From: an uncultured Anaerolineae bacterium
GTDB lineage: Bacteria > Chloroflexota > Anaerolineae > Promineifilales > Promineifilaceae
DNA: 64,000 nucleotides
Direction of reading: 5' to 3'
Assembly (NCBI GenBank): GCA_905479495.1
Contig: CAJQMR010000039.1
Location: 1-64,000, forward strand
How positions within the stretch are numbered: the first letter of the stretch is position 1; each line of letters begins with the position of its first letter. The notes under the pieces are model-generated. The model was not told the DNA's origin and did no database searches. It saw nothing but the letters and a program-made list of their open reading frames with translations. The position numbers and the translations under genes are program-made. Of this stretch, positions 33,581-46,500 are shown one piece after another.

Positions 33581-36500
33581 TTACTCGTTAGAAAAAACTT
33601 GCTTGAAAGCAGCAATGATTCCCGCATGGGACTCTACATTTTCTAGAAAAGATTGTCGTAGCGCCTCATCTTTTATTCTGGCAACACGTTCCTGTATCTG
33701 CTGGTGCGCGATCGCCAAAATGTCTTTGGCGCGAGGGTCTTTATTGGTCACCAAAACACGGTAGCAGGTAAGCCAGATGTTAAACGGCTCAAACGTACTT
33801 TCCAATTCATCTGCGTAGCGAGGCAAGTGAAGCAGAATCTCTTCAATATACGCCATCGCTCGCTCTAGTTCGTTTTGGGTTAAGGCAATCCGAGCCAGCC
33901 CAGCCCAAGGGGCAAACATAAGATGGTGCTGCCCCGACCCCTGCCACAACGTTAAAGCCTGCTCATAAACAGTTACCGCTGCCTCATATAAACCCAACCC
34001 GGCATAGGCATGGCCTAACGTTGTATGAAGATGGCCATCTATATCGCGTACAGAACGACCAGAGATCAGCTCAATCGCTTGCTGGCTGGTGGTGACGGCC
34101 GTTTCATAAGCCTGACGGTGAAGATGCAACCAGCTTATATAAAATAGGGTGAAGGCTTCCCCGATACGGTTACCGACTTCCTGCCTCAGACTTAGACTCT
34201 CATTAAATAATGATTCTGCGAGGGCGAAATTTCCCAATCGCATGGCAGCCACACCTAAATTTCCCAGGCTAATACCTAGACCATAGCGGTCTCCAGTTTC
34301 CCGATCTATAGCCAAACTTTGCTCATAATAAGCAATAGCGGCTGGGTAGTCACCCAGGCGGATACAGGCTAAACCCAAATTAGCATACGAAGTGCTTTCC
34401 CCTGCTCGATTACCAAATGCGCGGTCCATGGCCAACTTCTCTTCAAAATAGATACGGGCGGTCTTGTTATCTCCCCGGTCTGATGCTATCAATCCCAGAT
34501 TATTAAGTAGTAAAGCTTGCATACGTTGGTTTCCGGCCGTCCGGCTTAACTTTATCGCTTGTTCGTATTGGGCTTTGGCCTGAGCATAATTTCCCTGCTG
34601 ACGGTGTATCATACCCAGCCGTTGCAGCCCGCCTATTTGCGTATGAATATTGCCGGTTTCCTGGGCAATATCCATCATTTGCATGGTGCAGTGATGGGCA
34701 AGGCTGAGCTCGTTTTGTTGTCGATGCCAATCACTGATCTGGCTCAATATGTCTGCTTTAAGCGTTAACAATGTGATGGCTGGCGTTGATTGCTGGTTCA
34801 AGGCTTCTTGTACCAGCCTCAGCGCTTTGGTAAAGGCATCATGGGCTTCAATCGTTTTTCCCAAATGCATTTGGCAAACGCCCCATTGCAATTCTCCCTC
34901 AGCTTCTTGCTCGCCACTGGTGATTTGCCGGGCCAGGGTAATGGTTTTTTGGGCGGCGGTTGCGGAAGCTTCGGTGCGCCCCTGCTTAATGAGCAGGTCA
35001 GACAGTTTTGCCTGCAAACGCGCGAGCAGCCGCTGTGTTTCGGAGACATTTGTTTGACGACTGGCAATATCTTGGGTCGTGATGGTAATCGCCTTCTGCA
35101 AATGCGCTGTCCCTTCTGGGAGACCAAGCAAGCGATAAAACGCAGCAAAACCATTCAGGGCTTGAGCCAGATCAGTTAACCGTCGTGAATTGATAGCAAA
35201 ATCCCAGGCGGCCCGAACATTGACGATGTCGCCCCTGATTTCGTTGAGAGCAGTCAATGATTCTGCCCTCTGTAGTTTCATCTCTCGTTCGGCAATAAAG
35301 GAGAGATAATAGGCGCTGTGCTTGCTCTGCACGGCCGTTTCCTCCCCTTGTTCCCCCAATTTTTCACCAGCATAATGGCGCAACACTTCATGCATGTCAA
35401 AGCGGTCAACCTGGTTTTGGCGTAAGAGCGATTTATCGCGCAGTTGCTCCAAATCCGGCAGCGAGGCACTCGTTACGGCTTCAGCCGCTTCAACCGTAAA
35501 GCCTCCCTGAAAAACAGCCAGTTGACTGAGGACAGAGCGTTCCTGTTGGTTAAGCAGCTGCCAGGAATAATCAAAGACGGCACGCAAGCTGCGCTGCCGC
35601 TCTGGCAGGTCTTGCATCGTCGTGGCCAGAACATCCATATCCTCAGCCAGTCGTTCGGCAAATTCAGTGTAAGATATCCGGTGGGTTTGTGAAGCGGCCA
35701 ACTCCACAGCCAGCGGCATTCCCTCAACCAGTTGACAAATACGAACAATGGCCGCATCTTCATCCTGGTTTTTTGGTGTTGGTTTTTGTACCTGCTGGAC
35801 GCGCTGACGGAAAAGTTGTACGGCCGTAAACTGCTCCACATCATCCGTCTGAATACCCCCTGGCACAGTTAGTCCATCAATTTCATACAACCATTCCGCG
35901 TGCAAATTCAGCGCCACCCGTGAAGTGACTAATATTTTAACCGCAGGGGATTGCTGCAAGATTTCTAATAGCAGTGTCACCCCTCCCCCCAATAAATGTT
36001 CAATATTATCCAGCACCAACAACATCTCTTTGGCACGAAGATAATTCAGGAGCTGTTCTTGAATAGCAACCTGGCTGCTTAGGGGAATACCCAATCTATC
36101 GGCAATGGTGGCTGCTATATTTTCGGCCGTAGGCAGCGGAGCCAAAGGCACAAAACATACCCCATCTTGATAATTCTCACTGCCTTGTTGGGCCGCTTCA
36201 ATGGTCAGCCGTGTTTTGCCCACGCCGCCCGGCCCCAAAATCGTTAACAGAGCGCAAGCTGGGTTTTGCAGACGCGCCAGAATATCAGCTATTTCCTGGC
36301 TGCGACCGACAAATGTCGTAAATTGGCGCGGTAGATTGTGGCACGGCCGTTTCAGGGCAATCTCAGGCTGTCTCTTATCAGCATTCGGTTCGCTTGGTTC
36401 CAGGCGATCTTCCGAAATTGAGTGAAAAAGCTTCTCTGTAGTGGGGGATGGTTCGGCCCCCAGCTCTTCCGCCAAAATGCGGCGGCACGTTTCATACTGC

Positions 36501-37189
36501 GCCAAGGCTTGCCCGCGCTGGCCTGCTGCGTAATAAACGCGCATGAGCTGGCGGTGCGCAGCCTCGTGCCAGGGTTCCAGCGCCACTTGCTGTGCCGCAA
36601 AATTCTGGGCTTGCTTAAACTCTTGGACCTGTTCGTAATGGGTGGCGATTTGCTGTAAGGCAGTCAAAACTTGTCTGTGGCAGACTTCCCGTTTCAGGGC
36701 CATCCAGTCAGAAAATTCTGCGGCGTCTGGTAAAGCAAATCCGTGCAGAAATTCTCCCTGGTACAGCGCCACCCCACGCTCCAACGTTTGTCTACAGTCA
36801 GCACAAGAATCCAGATCATCATGCTGATGCTGAGCGGTATCCGCTATCACCTTTTGTAATTGGTGAACATCCAGCTGCAAGTGCTCGGCATTTATTTGAA
36901 TAGATTGCTGGGAAATTAGCAAAAGGGATTCGGCAACATCTTCGCCTAAAGCTTGGCGCAGACGGTGGAGTGATTTACGTAAGTTGCGCAGACCATCCCG
37001 CCTGGACCAGTCGGACCAAAGTAGGTTGGCCAGCATTTCACGCCGGTGGGGACGATCCGATTCCACAACCAGGTAAGCCAACAGCGCCCGAATTTTGTCT
37101 GAACGAAACCGGGTGATTGTTACGCCATCCACGGCCGTAACAAATGTTCCTAGTAACTGTACTGCAAGTTGGTTCATTCCAAAATTCAT
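33581..37189 (-). CDS. AfsR/SARP-type regulator: wHTH-BTAD, NB-ARC, TPR
   Basis: The 1202-residue protein has an OmpR-like winged helix (residues 1-95, LAVQLLGTFVTAVDG, RSDKIRALLAYL). A BTAD helical domain follows (about 95-255, with CADCRQTLERGVALYQGEF). An NB-ARC/STAND ATPase has GPGGVGKT around 319-326 and LLVLDNIEHLLGGG. Then comes a long TPR domain (roughly 650-1170), with repeats such as ALLLNNLGLIASDRGD and SLGNLGVAAMRLG. It is a SARP-class transcription activator with a nucleotide-controlled switch and a repeat sensor. It is divergent from the small protein and the 5279-residue gene, mirroring the cassette at 14832-26522. No strong RBS is visible before the ATG at 37189. Confidence 0.92.
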   Translation of the reverse strand: MNFGMNQLAVQLLGTFVTAVDGVTITRFRSDKIRALLAYLVVESDRPHRREMLANLLWSDWSRRDGLRNLRKSLHRLRQALGEDVAESLLLISQQSIQINAEHLQLDVHQLQKVIADTAQHQHDDLDSCADCRQTLERGVALYQGEFLHGFALPDAAEFSDWMALKREVCHRQVLTALQQIATHYEQVQEFKQAQNFAAQQVALEPWHEAAHRQLMRVYYAAGQRGQALAQYETCRRILAEELGAEPSPTTEKLFHSISEDRLEPSEPNADKRQPEIALKRPCHNLPRQFTTFVGRSQEIADILARLQNPACALLTILGPGGVGKTRLTIEAAQQGSENYQDGVCFVPLAPLPTAENIAATIADRLGIPLSSQVAIQEQLLNYLRAKEMLLVLDNIEHLLGGGVTLLLEILQQSPAVKILVTSRVALNLHAEWLYEIDGLTVPGGIQTDDVEQFTAVQLFRQRVQQVQKPTPKNQDEDAAIVRICQLVEGMPLAVELAASQTHRISYTEFAERLAEDMDVLATTMQDLPERQRSLRAVFDYSWQLLNQQERSVLSQLAVFQGGFTVEAAEAVTSASLPDLEQLRDKSLLRQNQVDRFDMHEVLRHYAGEKLGEQGEETAVQSKHSAYYLSFIAEREMKLQRAESLTALNEIRGDIVNVRAAWDFAINSRRLTDLAQALNGFAAFYRLLGLPEGTAHLQKAITITTQDIASRQTNVSETQRLLARLQAKLSDLLIKQGRTEASATAAQKTITLARQITSGEQEAEGELQWGVCQMHLGKTIEAHDAFTKALRLVQEALNQQSTPAITLLTLKADILSQISDWHRQQNELSLAHHCTMQMMDIAQETGNIHTQIGGLQRLGMIHRQQGNYAQAKAQYEQAIKLSRTAGNQRMQALLLNNLGLIASDRGDNKTARIYFEEKLAMDRAFGNRAGESTSYANLGLACIRLGDYPAAIAYYEQSLAIDRETGDRYGLGISLGNLGVAAMRLGNFALAESLFNESLSLRQEVGNRIGEAFTLFYISWLHLHRQAYETAVTTSQQAIELISGRSVRDIDGHLHTTLGHAYAGLGLYEAAVTVYEQALTLWQGSGQHHLMFAPWAGLARIALTQNELERAMAYIEEILLHLPRYADELESTFEPFNIWLTCYRVLVTNKDPRAKDILAIAHQQIQERVARIKDEALRQSFLENVESHAGIIAAFKQVFSNE

Positions 37190-37296
37190 TATACACGATG
37201 GGAACGCTTTGGGGACGCTCTTGATCTATAGTACCGCAGTCATTAGCTGTGTCCCTACCCGAGCATAGTAAAGTGCAACACCTTGGCAAATAACTC
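37190..37296. promoter_or_regulatory. Divergent intergenic region of cassette 2
   Basis: A 107-bp gap separates the SARP regulator from the small protein. It must contain divergent promoters and probably regulator binding sites. No obvious repeated operator words or strong -10/-35 pairs can be seen by eye. Confidence 0.4.
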
Positions 37297-37527
37297 ATGC
37301 CTGAGAAACAGCCGTCTCAACAATCCTATTTATTGCGTTTGTGGCCAGAAGATGCTCAATGGCGAGCATCTTTACAACAGGTGGCCACAAACGAACGGGT
37401 TGGCTTTGCCGATTTACAGAGCCTGTTTCTCTTTTTACAGGCACAGACTGGCATTTCAGATAAGAAAAATAGTACAGGAGTCTCTAATGAAAATGAGTGT
37501 CCCCCAACATCCTCTGAATCGGAATAA
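37297..37527 (+). CDS. Small cassette-associated protein, copy 2
   Basis: The 76-residue protein aligns with the one at 19080-19319: SYLLRLW, then WRASLQ, T.E..GF..L..L..FL and a following G. Its C-terminal third is polar and unlike copy 1. The last 41 bases overlap the start of the giant gene in another frame, so it may be translationally coupled to it. No secretion signal is visible. I do not recognise a named family. Confidence 0.72.
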   Translation: MPEKQPSQQSYLLRLWPEDAQWRASLQQVATNERVGFADLQSLFLFLQAQTGISDKKNSTGVSNENECPPTSSESE

Positions 37528-40500
37528 GTTCTTAACATTGTTGCTTGGTATCGTTATCTTGATCGGATTGTTATTTAATCAATTTACGGCCGTTCCCCCC
37601 ACCCACGCCCAAACACAACCAACCCAAACGGCCGTCCTCCCCGCCGACGCCATCCAGCAAGCGTGGCAGCGCGCTAAAGAAGCGGGCGCTTACCAATTCA
37701 GTGCCGATGTGACCCAGGCCACCATCCCCCTGGCCACAGTGACCAATGTGGGCCGCACGGCCGAGGAAACCCGCCTCTACCTGGAAGGCGAAACCGATCT
37801 AGCAAATGAACAAATGCAGATGTTTCTCTGGTCACAGGGAGGCAACATCACCCAACCAGGCGATGCCCTCTCCATTCGTATTGAAGATGGCAAAGCCATG
37901 GCCCAACAAAACAATGGGGAATGGCAGGAATTAGACAACTTTACCGGCGCTTTTGCCCCAGACGGTGATTTTTTGGCATTTTTGGCCGCCGCCAAGAATA
38001 TTACCTTAACCGGTAACCAGTCTAGAATGGTGCCCACCGGCACTGGAATGGAAACTCGCACGTTTGCCGTTTACGCTTTTCAGGTGGATGGTCCCGGATT
38101 TGCGGCTTATGCCCGAGACCGGGCCCAAGCATCATTGGCGGCCGAGGGCAAACTGCCGCAGGGCACGCAAGTTGAACTGTCGCCCATTTACAGCGGCATG
38201 ACAGGCTCCGGTGAACTGTGGCTTGAAGAAAGTGGTCTGCCCGCAAGACAGATTTTGCATTTGCAGTTTCCTGAACAAAATGAAGCGCGTACTGAAGCAG
38301 ACATCATCGTCGGTTTTTCTGGATTTGTCGAGACTACGGCCGTTCCCACAATCACCATTACAGACCTGGTACAGAAAGTGGCTACGCCGCAAACGGCCGT
38401 TTCCTTCTCCGCGCTCGTTCTGGGCCTGGCCTTATTCACGTTTCTCCTCCGCAGCGCTTCATCCCGACGGGCCTACGCCGCCATCACCGTCGTCTTCATC
38501 ACCTCCATGGTGTTGACGCCGCTGCTGCAAGGTCAGCGGGCCGCCGCCTTGGGCTCCGGGAGTTCCACTAACTTAGCCGCAGCCAACGAGGTGCCCGAAA
38601 TAGAGGCCAAGGAACTACCAACGGGTGGCGAAGCGCTCAACCTCATTCAAAATGATGATGGGTACGATAGCGACCAGGACGGCTTGAGCGACGTGCAGGA
38701 AACGTTCCTGGGCACCAGCCCCATTTTGGCTGACACCGACCTGGACGGCAGCAATGACATTTTATCCGCTGCTGCCCTGAATTTGTTGCAGGTGAACCCC
38801 GACGCCGACGATGACGGCGACGGCCTGACCAACTATGAAGAATCACTGCTGGGCACCAGCTCCAGCACTGATGATGTGGATAAGGATGGCGTCCCCGACG
38901 GCATAGACACCGACGCCGATGGCATTAGCGATCCTCTGGAGTTGAATGGTTTTGTCTACGCCGGTAAGACATGGTATCTCGATGCCACCGAAGCGGACAC
39001 AAATCGGGACAGCCTGGCCGATACGTTTGAGTGTCCGGTAACCAACGGACAACTAGCCTGCATAGACACCGACAATGACGGCAAGCCGGATGCATTTGAC
39101 GATGACAACGACGGAGACGGCATCCCCGACCGGCTGGATATTTCTCCCAATGCTTCCCAGAGCGATGTTTTTGGCGAGGAACGGCCGTTTGAACTGGTGC
39201 TCGATGGGACAACAACCAACAAAATGCAATACGTCGAATTTCAGCTCGTGCCAGAAAATCCGGATCATCTCTGGTACGCTTTCAACGTGCTGGATTGGCC
39301 CAGCGACGAATTGGGTCAAATGCAGGAGGTAGACAAAGAATCTCCCGTTACCTTCTATGATTTGTGTGTCAACGGGCTGGACCAAGGCCAATCGCCAGCC
39401 GAAAATTGCACGCCGCGTCAGCAAAACGGCGACGTAAAGCTCATCCCCATGCTAGAAATCCAGATACCGGCTGATAGCCAAACGCTGCCACCGACAGCGC
39501 TGCTGCAAAACTACGGCATCACCGTGCAGCCGATTAACAACAACAATGATCTGGCCGCTTACGTACCGCTGCAATTGACGACTGATCCTGCTGGCGATCG
39601 CAACGTCGCCTTTTACGGCAAGATGCTTTACCAACCGACTGGCGACAACTGGAACGGCGCGCATAAGGTGCGTCTCGTTTGGGCCGTGCAGGCTTTGGTC
39701 GATAATGTGTGTGTACAAGAGGAGAATAACGAATGCGTAGAAAGAGCCGATAACCGGGTCCAAATTATTCACAGCTACTACGACGATTGGCAACTGGCCG
39801 GGATGACCGTGCGCGAGGATCATGGCACAGACCTGGCGCTCATTTACGAAGACCCCGACGTAGACACCGATTTACACAATGATGACGCCCTCTCCTTGCT
39901 GGCTAATGGTTTGGGGTACACCTTCCTGACCGGGCGTGATTGTGATCAAGTATTAGCGGACGGCACCTGTCTTACGGATGGGGTGCGTGATGTTACGGTA
40001 GACGAAATCGCGCATCGTTTTGACCATGCCAGCAACAACGGCGTGAGCCCGACCCAGCGCTGGGGGATTTCCAACACTTTAAGCGTGGCAACGTTCAGCT
40101 ACAGCCATATTGATGAAGCTCTGATCACCACCGCGATGACGGGAACAACTGCCATTTTAGACAGTAAATTCACGGCTGCTGCGTTGGCAGATCCGTCTCT
40201 TATTCCTAACATCATGGTCGCCCACGAAGAACGGTTCCGGGAGCTGAACCTGGACCTGGTGGGGGATGGAGAAGAGGTGACCTGGGACAACGGCCGTCTC
40301 ACCCTAAACTTCAGTGATGGCGACAGCAACCCCGTCATGGTGATGGCAGCCTTGAGTATGTCACCCTACCGCTATGACGGCGTCACCGGGTCATGGCAAA
40401 ACCAGCCTGTTGACGAATATCTTGACCTTTTGCGCCAACGGTATGAGAGTGAAGTAGATCCCCTCGAGGATGAGATTACGCAGGGTGGTGAGGTATTGGC

Positions 40501-43500
40501 CACGTTGCTCTTTTACATTAGCTTGAATAAAGGGTGGTTCAATGCGGTTGCCCGATTGCCAAGCATTGGTGCTGAACAACTCTTTGTCCCGGCGGAAATT
40601 CGCAGTGACCTTGCGCTTGATGGCTTGAGCAAAATAGTCCTTGCCGGTGGCCGTACAGGTGCAGTCAGAGTAGTCAAAGAAGTTGTTTTATGGCGTATCG
40701 CCAGTAAAGCAGACTTTATTGATTATCTAGGTCATGTCAACAGAGAGATAGTGCTAAACAGTGATTTCAAGACTTTAAAAGGAATCGGAACTCAAGACAC
40801 GCTGCATACGCTGAAAGCCAAATTCGATAAGTTTAGGTCCTATAAACTAAGCAAAGCGGTGGGCATTGCGGCACTGGTCACAGTTGGCATTAGTCTGGTA
40901 ACTGCAGCCCTGCTTTGGCAACCAGGGCCAGGGTCAGAGGGTGTTGGCTTTGGCTTTAGGACAGCTGGCGCTGTCCTGCTGGGATTGGCGACCTTTGCGC
41001 TGACGGTGGTTTTGCCGGCAAAAAGGATCGTCAGCGTCTTTAACGATCTTAAACAGGTGACCTCAGCAAGTGCAGCGGCTAAAAGCGTGCTCAAAGCCAG
41101 GGGAACACTGATAGGAATGCCGGCCAAAGCGGCCGTAGCCGGTCTCGTGTTAGACGTTGGCATTACCTGGGGTGTCTTTATTTACCAGGTTGCCGCCAAC
41201 AATCTTGATCCGGGCAGTGTGGCTTTTAACTCTCTGCTTGCCGCCAGTATTGCCTCAACTGTTGTGGCTGTCCTCTTTTTTCTGCTCAGCCTAACGGCCG
41301 TTGGCTTCATCCTGGTTGCGCTGGTGGCGGCGATTGATTTGTTCCTTTTCTTTTTATGCAAGGCTGGTGTTGATGGTGCCTGTTTTAGCATTTCCAAAGA
41401 AATTACAGAAGCGTTAGCCGGTGTTATCTATAACTTTGAAAGCACCGTTGATCTGGACATTGAGGATAAGGACGGAAATGCCGTGCTCATGGAGTGGGAT
41501 GATCTCACTCACCATTTGACAGACCCTTCTCGCGGATTTGAAAACGGTAATGGCCTTGTCTATGATGCCACCATTTTCACCAACCTTTTCCACAAAGCCC
41601 CTAGCGAATTGGGCGTTTTATCTACCCAATATTTTAGCGAGGATCGGTTGAGCCAGGCGACGTTTGAGTACAATCTTGCCCTCTCCAGCGGTGACCCAGA
41701 CGCTGTGACCCTGGGTGAAATGAGCGATCTCTGGTACACCGATTATTGGCGTACACAAACGTATCTCGTCCAGGTTTTGCTGGCCGTCGTTCCCACAGAT
41801 TTAGACCTGTACTTGGGCCGGAAACGTGATGACATTTCCAGCCCGGCCTATACACTAGAAGCTGGGGTAAATAAGCGCATTCCGCTCTATTTCCAGACCA
41901 GCTTCATTGTCCCGGCTTATGAATGCTGGCTGGGCTTTTGTGAACACAAGAGCATCGCCAATCAGGATTCGACGTACCTCGGCAAGCAACTAATCTTTGA
42001 CGTCTATCCAGAAACCATCGAAAAATTCTACAACTTGCAATGGTCCGGCATTTTCGAACACTCTGACGTTGAGGGCGACAACCAGTGGTATGCCTCGGAC
42101 CATGATGGGGACGGCTTGCTTAACAAATTTGTGGGTGGCAACGACCCCAATGACAGCGTTTTAGACTGTGACGGCCTTTGCTGGGACACGGATGGGGACG
42201 GCTTATCCGACGCCTTTGAAATGGAAATGCGTCAGAGTGGCGTGGAAATTGACCCAGAGAACGCCAACAGCGACAGCGACGAATTGACGGATGCTGAAGA
42301 ACTATTCTGGAATACCGACCCCACCAAAGCTGACAGCGATGGGGATGGCCTGTTAGACCACGAAGAAGTCAACGGCTGGCTGTTCACCTACGGCAGCGGC
42401 AAAAGCACCTGGGTAACCTCCGATCCGCTCGATCCGGACACTGATGGCGATGGCCTTGACGACGCGCTGGAAAAAACGCTGCATGAAAGCGACCCCACGG
42501 CTTTCCCTTATAACCCGCGTGTGCCTAACCAAAGCCCGGTGGCGCTTTACGCCAGTACCGATCAGTTTCTAAACGCCTTTGCCCCTGGTGATGTGTTTAC
42601 CACTACCACGGCCGTTCGCAACGAACTCGCCTTAGATTTGTACGCCAACGGCATCCTGCAAACGCAGATTCCCACCCTTTTTGGCGGGGGAATCAATGTT
42701 AAATCGTTCAATGTATATCGTGGCGAGGAACTAAAAGTAGAAAACAGTTACCAGGTTCCCGCAGGCACCGGCAGCCAAACGGTGACTTTTGCCAATGAGG
42801 CTACGGCCGTTCTCCAAAGTTCACTCAACCAACCAGCCCCCAGCGGCACCATCATCACCAGCCGCAGCTTGGACGTGCAGATTGACAACGATGCCCCCAC
42901 AGCCACCATGACCACGCCCGCTTACGTGATTCCCGGCGGCGTGCGCATCGTTGGCGGCGAAGCGAGCGATCCTACGTCCAGCGTCGATCTTGTGGAAATT
43001 AGCGTGGACGGCGGTCCCTGGCAGCCAGTCACAGGCAGCGCCAGCTGGGCCTATGCCTGGTCGGTGCCCGATGCGCCAGGATCGCACACCATTGAACTGC
43101 GTGCCACGGACATTGTGGGCAATATGCAGTCAGCGGTGAGCCAATACACGGTGTTTGTAGACGGCACGCCGCCGACAATAAATATTTCCTCTGAATTACA
43201 GGGCAACCCCTTTACCGCCGCCAGCCGCAACAATGATGGCTTGTGGACAGTACCTTTGGCGGGAACGGCCGTAGACGCCGACGCTGGAGTTCGTACAGTA
43301 GAAGTCCGGCTGGAGCCGGGCACGGGCAGTTGGCAACCAGCAGCCTACAACCCCACAGACAACACCTGGACGATTGATTACGAACTCGGCAATTTTGGCA
43401 GCGATAACAATGCGCTGACCGAAGCCACCGGACAATACACCGTCCACATGAGGGCTGTGGATTTTGCCCTGGACAACGGCAACAGTGCCACCACCGACAC

Positions 43501-46500
43501 CTCGATCCGCCTGGACACTACTCCGCCCACCGTTACCCTGGACGAATTACAACCGACAGACGTCATTTCCGGCACCGAATACACTATCGCCACGCAACCG
43601 ATCACCACCACCCAGCAAATTGGTGGCTCCGTTACGGACACTGGCCCGGTTGGCGCGGGTGTGGCCAACGTGGAGATTGCCTTCATGCCCATTGACGCCG
43701 TGCAATCCCTGGCCGACCCGGCGCTGCTCCTGCTGCTCAACGAGCCGCCGCAGGCCACCAACTTTGTCGATCTCTCTGGACAGGGACTCACTGGCGTGTG
43801 CCCCCTTGGGCAGTGCCCCAGCAGCGATGCAGACGGCCGTTTCGGTACAGCCGCCTCCTTCAACAACAGCCAAAATCAATACATCGACTTTAATGGCGTC
43901 AGCCTGACCGGGACCGAATACAGCGCCCTGTTCTGGTTCAATACGACCTGCACCGACTGCGGCCTCTTTGCCGCCGACGCTGGTGTCCTGGGCAGCCTGG
44001 GCCACGACCGCGATTTATACCTGGAAGGCGGCAACGTCTGTGCTGCCACCATGACCAGCAGCACCGCCATCTGCTCCGAGGGGGTCAACTACGCCGATGG
44101 ACAGTGGCACATGGCGGCCCAAACCCTGAGCAGCACTGGCCATCAACTCTACCTGGATGGTGAACTGGCTGCCTCTGGCGTGAGCAGCGGTTCGCCTGCC
44201 GTGGCCCTAACGGGGGTGAACGTGGGCCATTCACTGCAAGCAAGCACGCCGTTTTTTAACGGCCGTCTGGATGAAATCACCCTCCTCAACAAAACCCTGT
44301 CGCCAGAAACCGTGCGCGGCTTCTACCAATCGTGGTCTACCGTTGTGCCCGTGACGCCGGGCGACGTGACCACCACCTGGAGCAGCACCGTGCCCGCTGG
44401 CCTGGAAGGCCAATACCAGATCGACCTCACCGCCACCGACGCTGTGGGCAACCGCAACGATTTGCGCAGCACCTGGAACCATTGGCGCGGCGAGATTGAT
44501 ACGGCCGCACCGCGCGTCTCCTTAAGCCGAACCTACATTGGTTCTGGCTCTACGGCCCAAACGCTTTATGAAGGCAGCGCCAGCGACGCCAATCTGACGG
44601 ATTTACGTTTTGCCGCGCCTTGCAATTTGAAACCAGCCGATTATCAATATAACAGCGACGGTCAGCTTGAGAGCCTCAACGTCAGCTGCACCGTCTCCGG
44701 CTGGCAAAAAGATTACGTTTTCTTGCGCGCCTGTGATGCCTATGATCACTGTGCCGCCGCTTTCCCCAACCAACAGTTCTTGTACTGGACAGAAAATAAC
44801 CGGCTCGAACGAGCCCCCCTGGCTGGTTCGCAAACCACCGAAGCCATGATTCAAACCCTCGTCACGGACCAGGAACGCGCCCACGGCATCAGTTTGGACA
44901 TCGAAAACGGCCGTATGTATTGGGCCGAGTTTGGCAACGGCACAAACACCGGCCAAATCTGGCGGGCCAACCTGGATGGCAGCGATGCCGAACTGCTGGT
45001 TAGCGGCATTCCTACGCCGCCGGTGGACAATCGCATCTCGACACGACCGCCGCAGCGGTTTGGGCTGGCGTTGGACGTTAACGCCAACAAAATGTATTGG
45101 ACAGAAACGGCCACTGGCCTGATTAAACAAGCCAACTTAGATGGTTCCGGCGTGACCACACTCGTGGATGTGTGGGCTATTGTTCCCAACAATACCAGCC
45201 TATCTTGGATTGTTCTGGACGCTGAAAATCAGCAACTTTACTGGATGCAAGGGCGGAATGGCTCCCTGTTTGCCTTTGAGATTTGGCAAGCTGACGCCAA
45301 TGGCAACAACCCTCGCGCCATCTATACCGACGGCAGTTTCCTCGATGGGCTAGCCGTCGATAGTTCAGCGAGCAAATTGTACTGGACGGAAACATTAGGG
45401 AATGAAGATGGGGTCATCATGCAGGCCAACCTAGATGGTAGCAATCCCACGGCTTTGTATACTGGCCTATTCAGCAAAGGTGAATCCAACTTTGGCGGCA
45501 TCGCCCTCGATCCGGTGGGCAATACGCTCTACTGGCGTTCCGGTACCGTGATCGACGTCACGAATCCCGCCAATATTATCGCGACCCAGTCACATCTGCG
45601 TCAGGTAGACCAGGATGGCAACAACGGCAAACGTGTCTATCCGCTTACCTTGCCCGATACGATCTGTGGCGCTGTTTGTCCCTTTGTCATCGGTTCTATC
45701 GACGGCGGCGGCCAAAATGGGCTGACCGTGGGCCTGATACCCGGCGGTTCGCTGGAGACAGCCGATTTGGCTGTGAGCATAACCACAGACAATGATCTGG
45801 CCCTGGTGGGCGAGACAGTGACGTATGACCTGGTAGTCCACAATCAAGGGCCGCTGGATGCGCTGGAGTCGCAGCTCAACTTCACAATCCCCACGGGTAT
45901 GGACGTGGCCAGCTTCCCTGGCTGCACAGTAAACGGCGCAACGGCCGTTTGCGACCTGGGCACTATTCTGGAAGGTGATGAAATCAGCTTGCAGTTAGTT
46001 TTGAATGTATTGGGTGGGGCGAACGGCCGTCTGCAAAGCCAGGCAACCGTCAGCACCGCCATCGGCGACCATGTGCCGGGCAACAACACGGCTTCGGCCA
46101 TTGCCTTCTTCGCCCCACCAGCGCCAACGCTGCCCGCTGGTGGACAAATCGAACTGTTTACCGCCGACGCTTTTACTGACAGCGTGATTGAACAGATTGA
46201 TTACCCCATTGGCCGCGACCCCATTATTGCCTCTGGCAGCGCGGGCAACGTGCGCGACCTGATCGTTGACCCGGCCACCGAGCTGCTTTATTGGACGGAT
46301 GAGGGGAGCGGTAGTGGCGACGGCCGTATCTGGCAGTCTGCTCTAAACGGCCAAAATCAAACCATCCTGCTGGACGGTCTCAACTTCCCGCACGGCTTAA
46401 CCCTTGATCCCCTCAACAATCTGCTGTACTGGTCCGAAAGCGACAAAATCAGCCGCATCGATCTCACCACTAACAGCGTCGAGGTCGTCATAGACGCATT

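Noticed and set aside
32485-33627. Minus-strand frame of 380 codons opposite the M23 gene
   Set aside because: There is no recognisable domain, and the plus strand encodes a lipoprotein signal and M23 motifs.
37283-37486. N-terminal extension of the 5279-residue protein
   Set aside because: It overlaps the conserved small protein gene in another frame, and the signal peptide follows ATG 37487, which has a good RBS.
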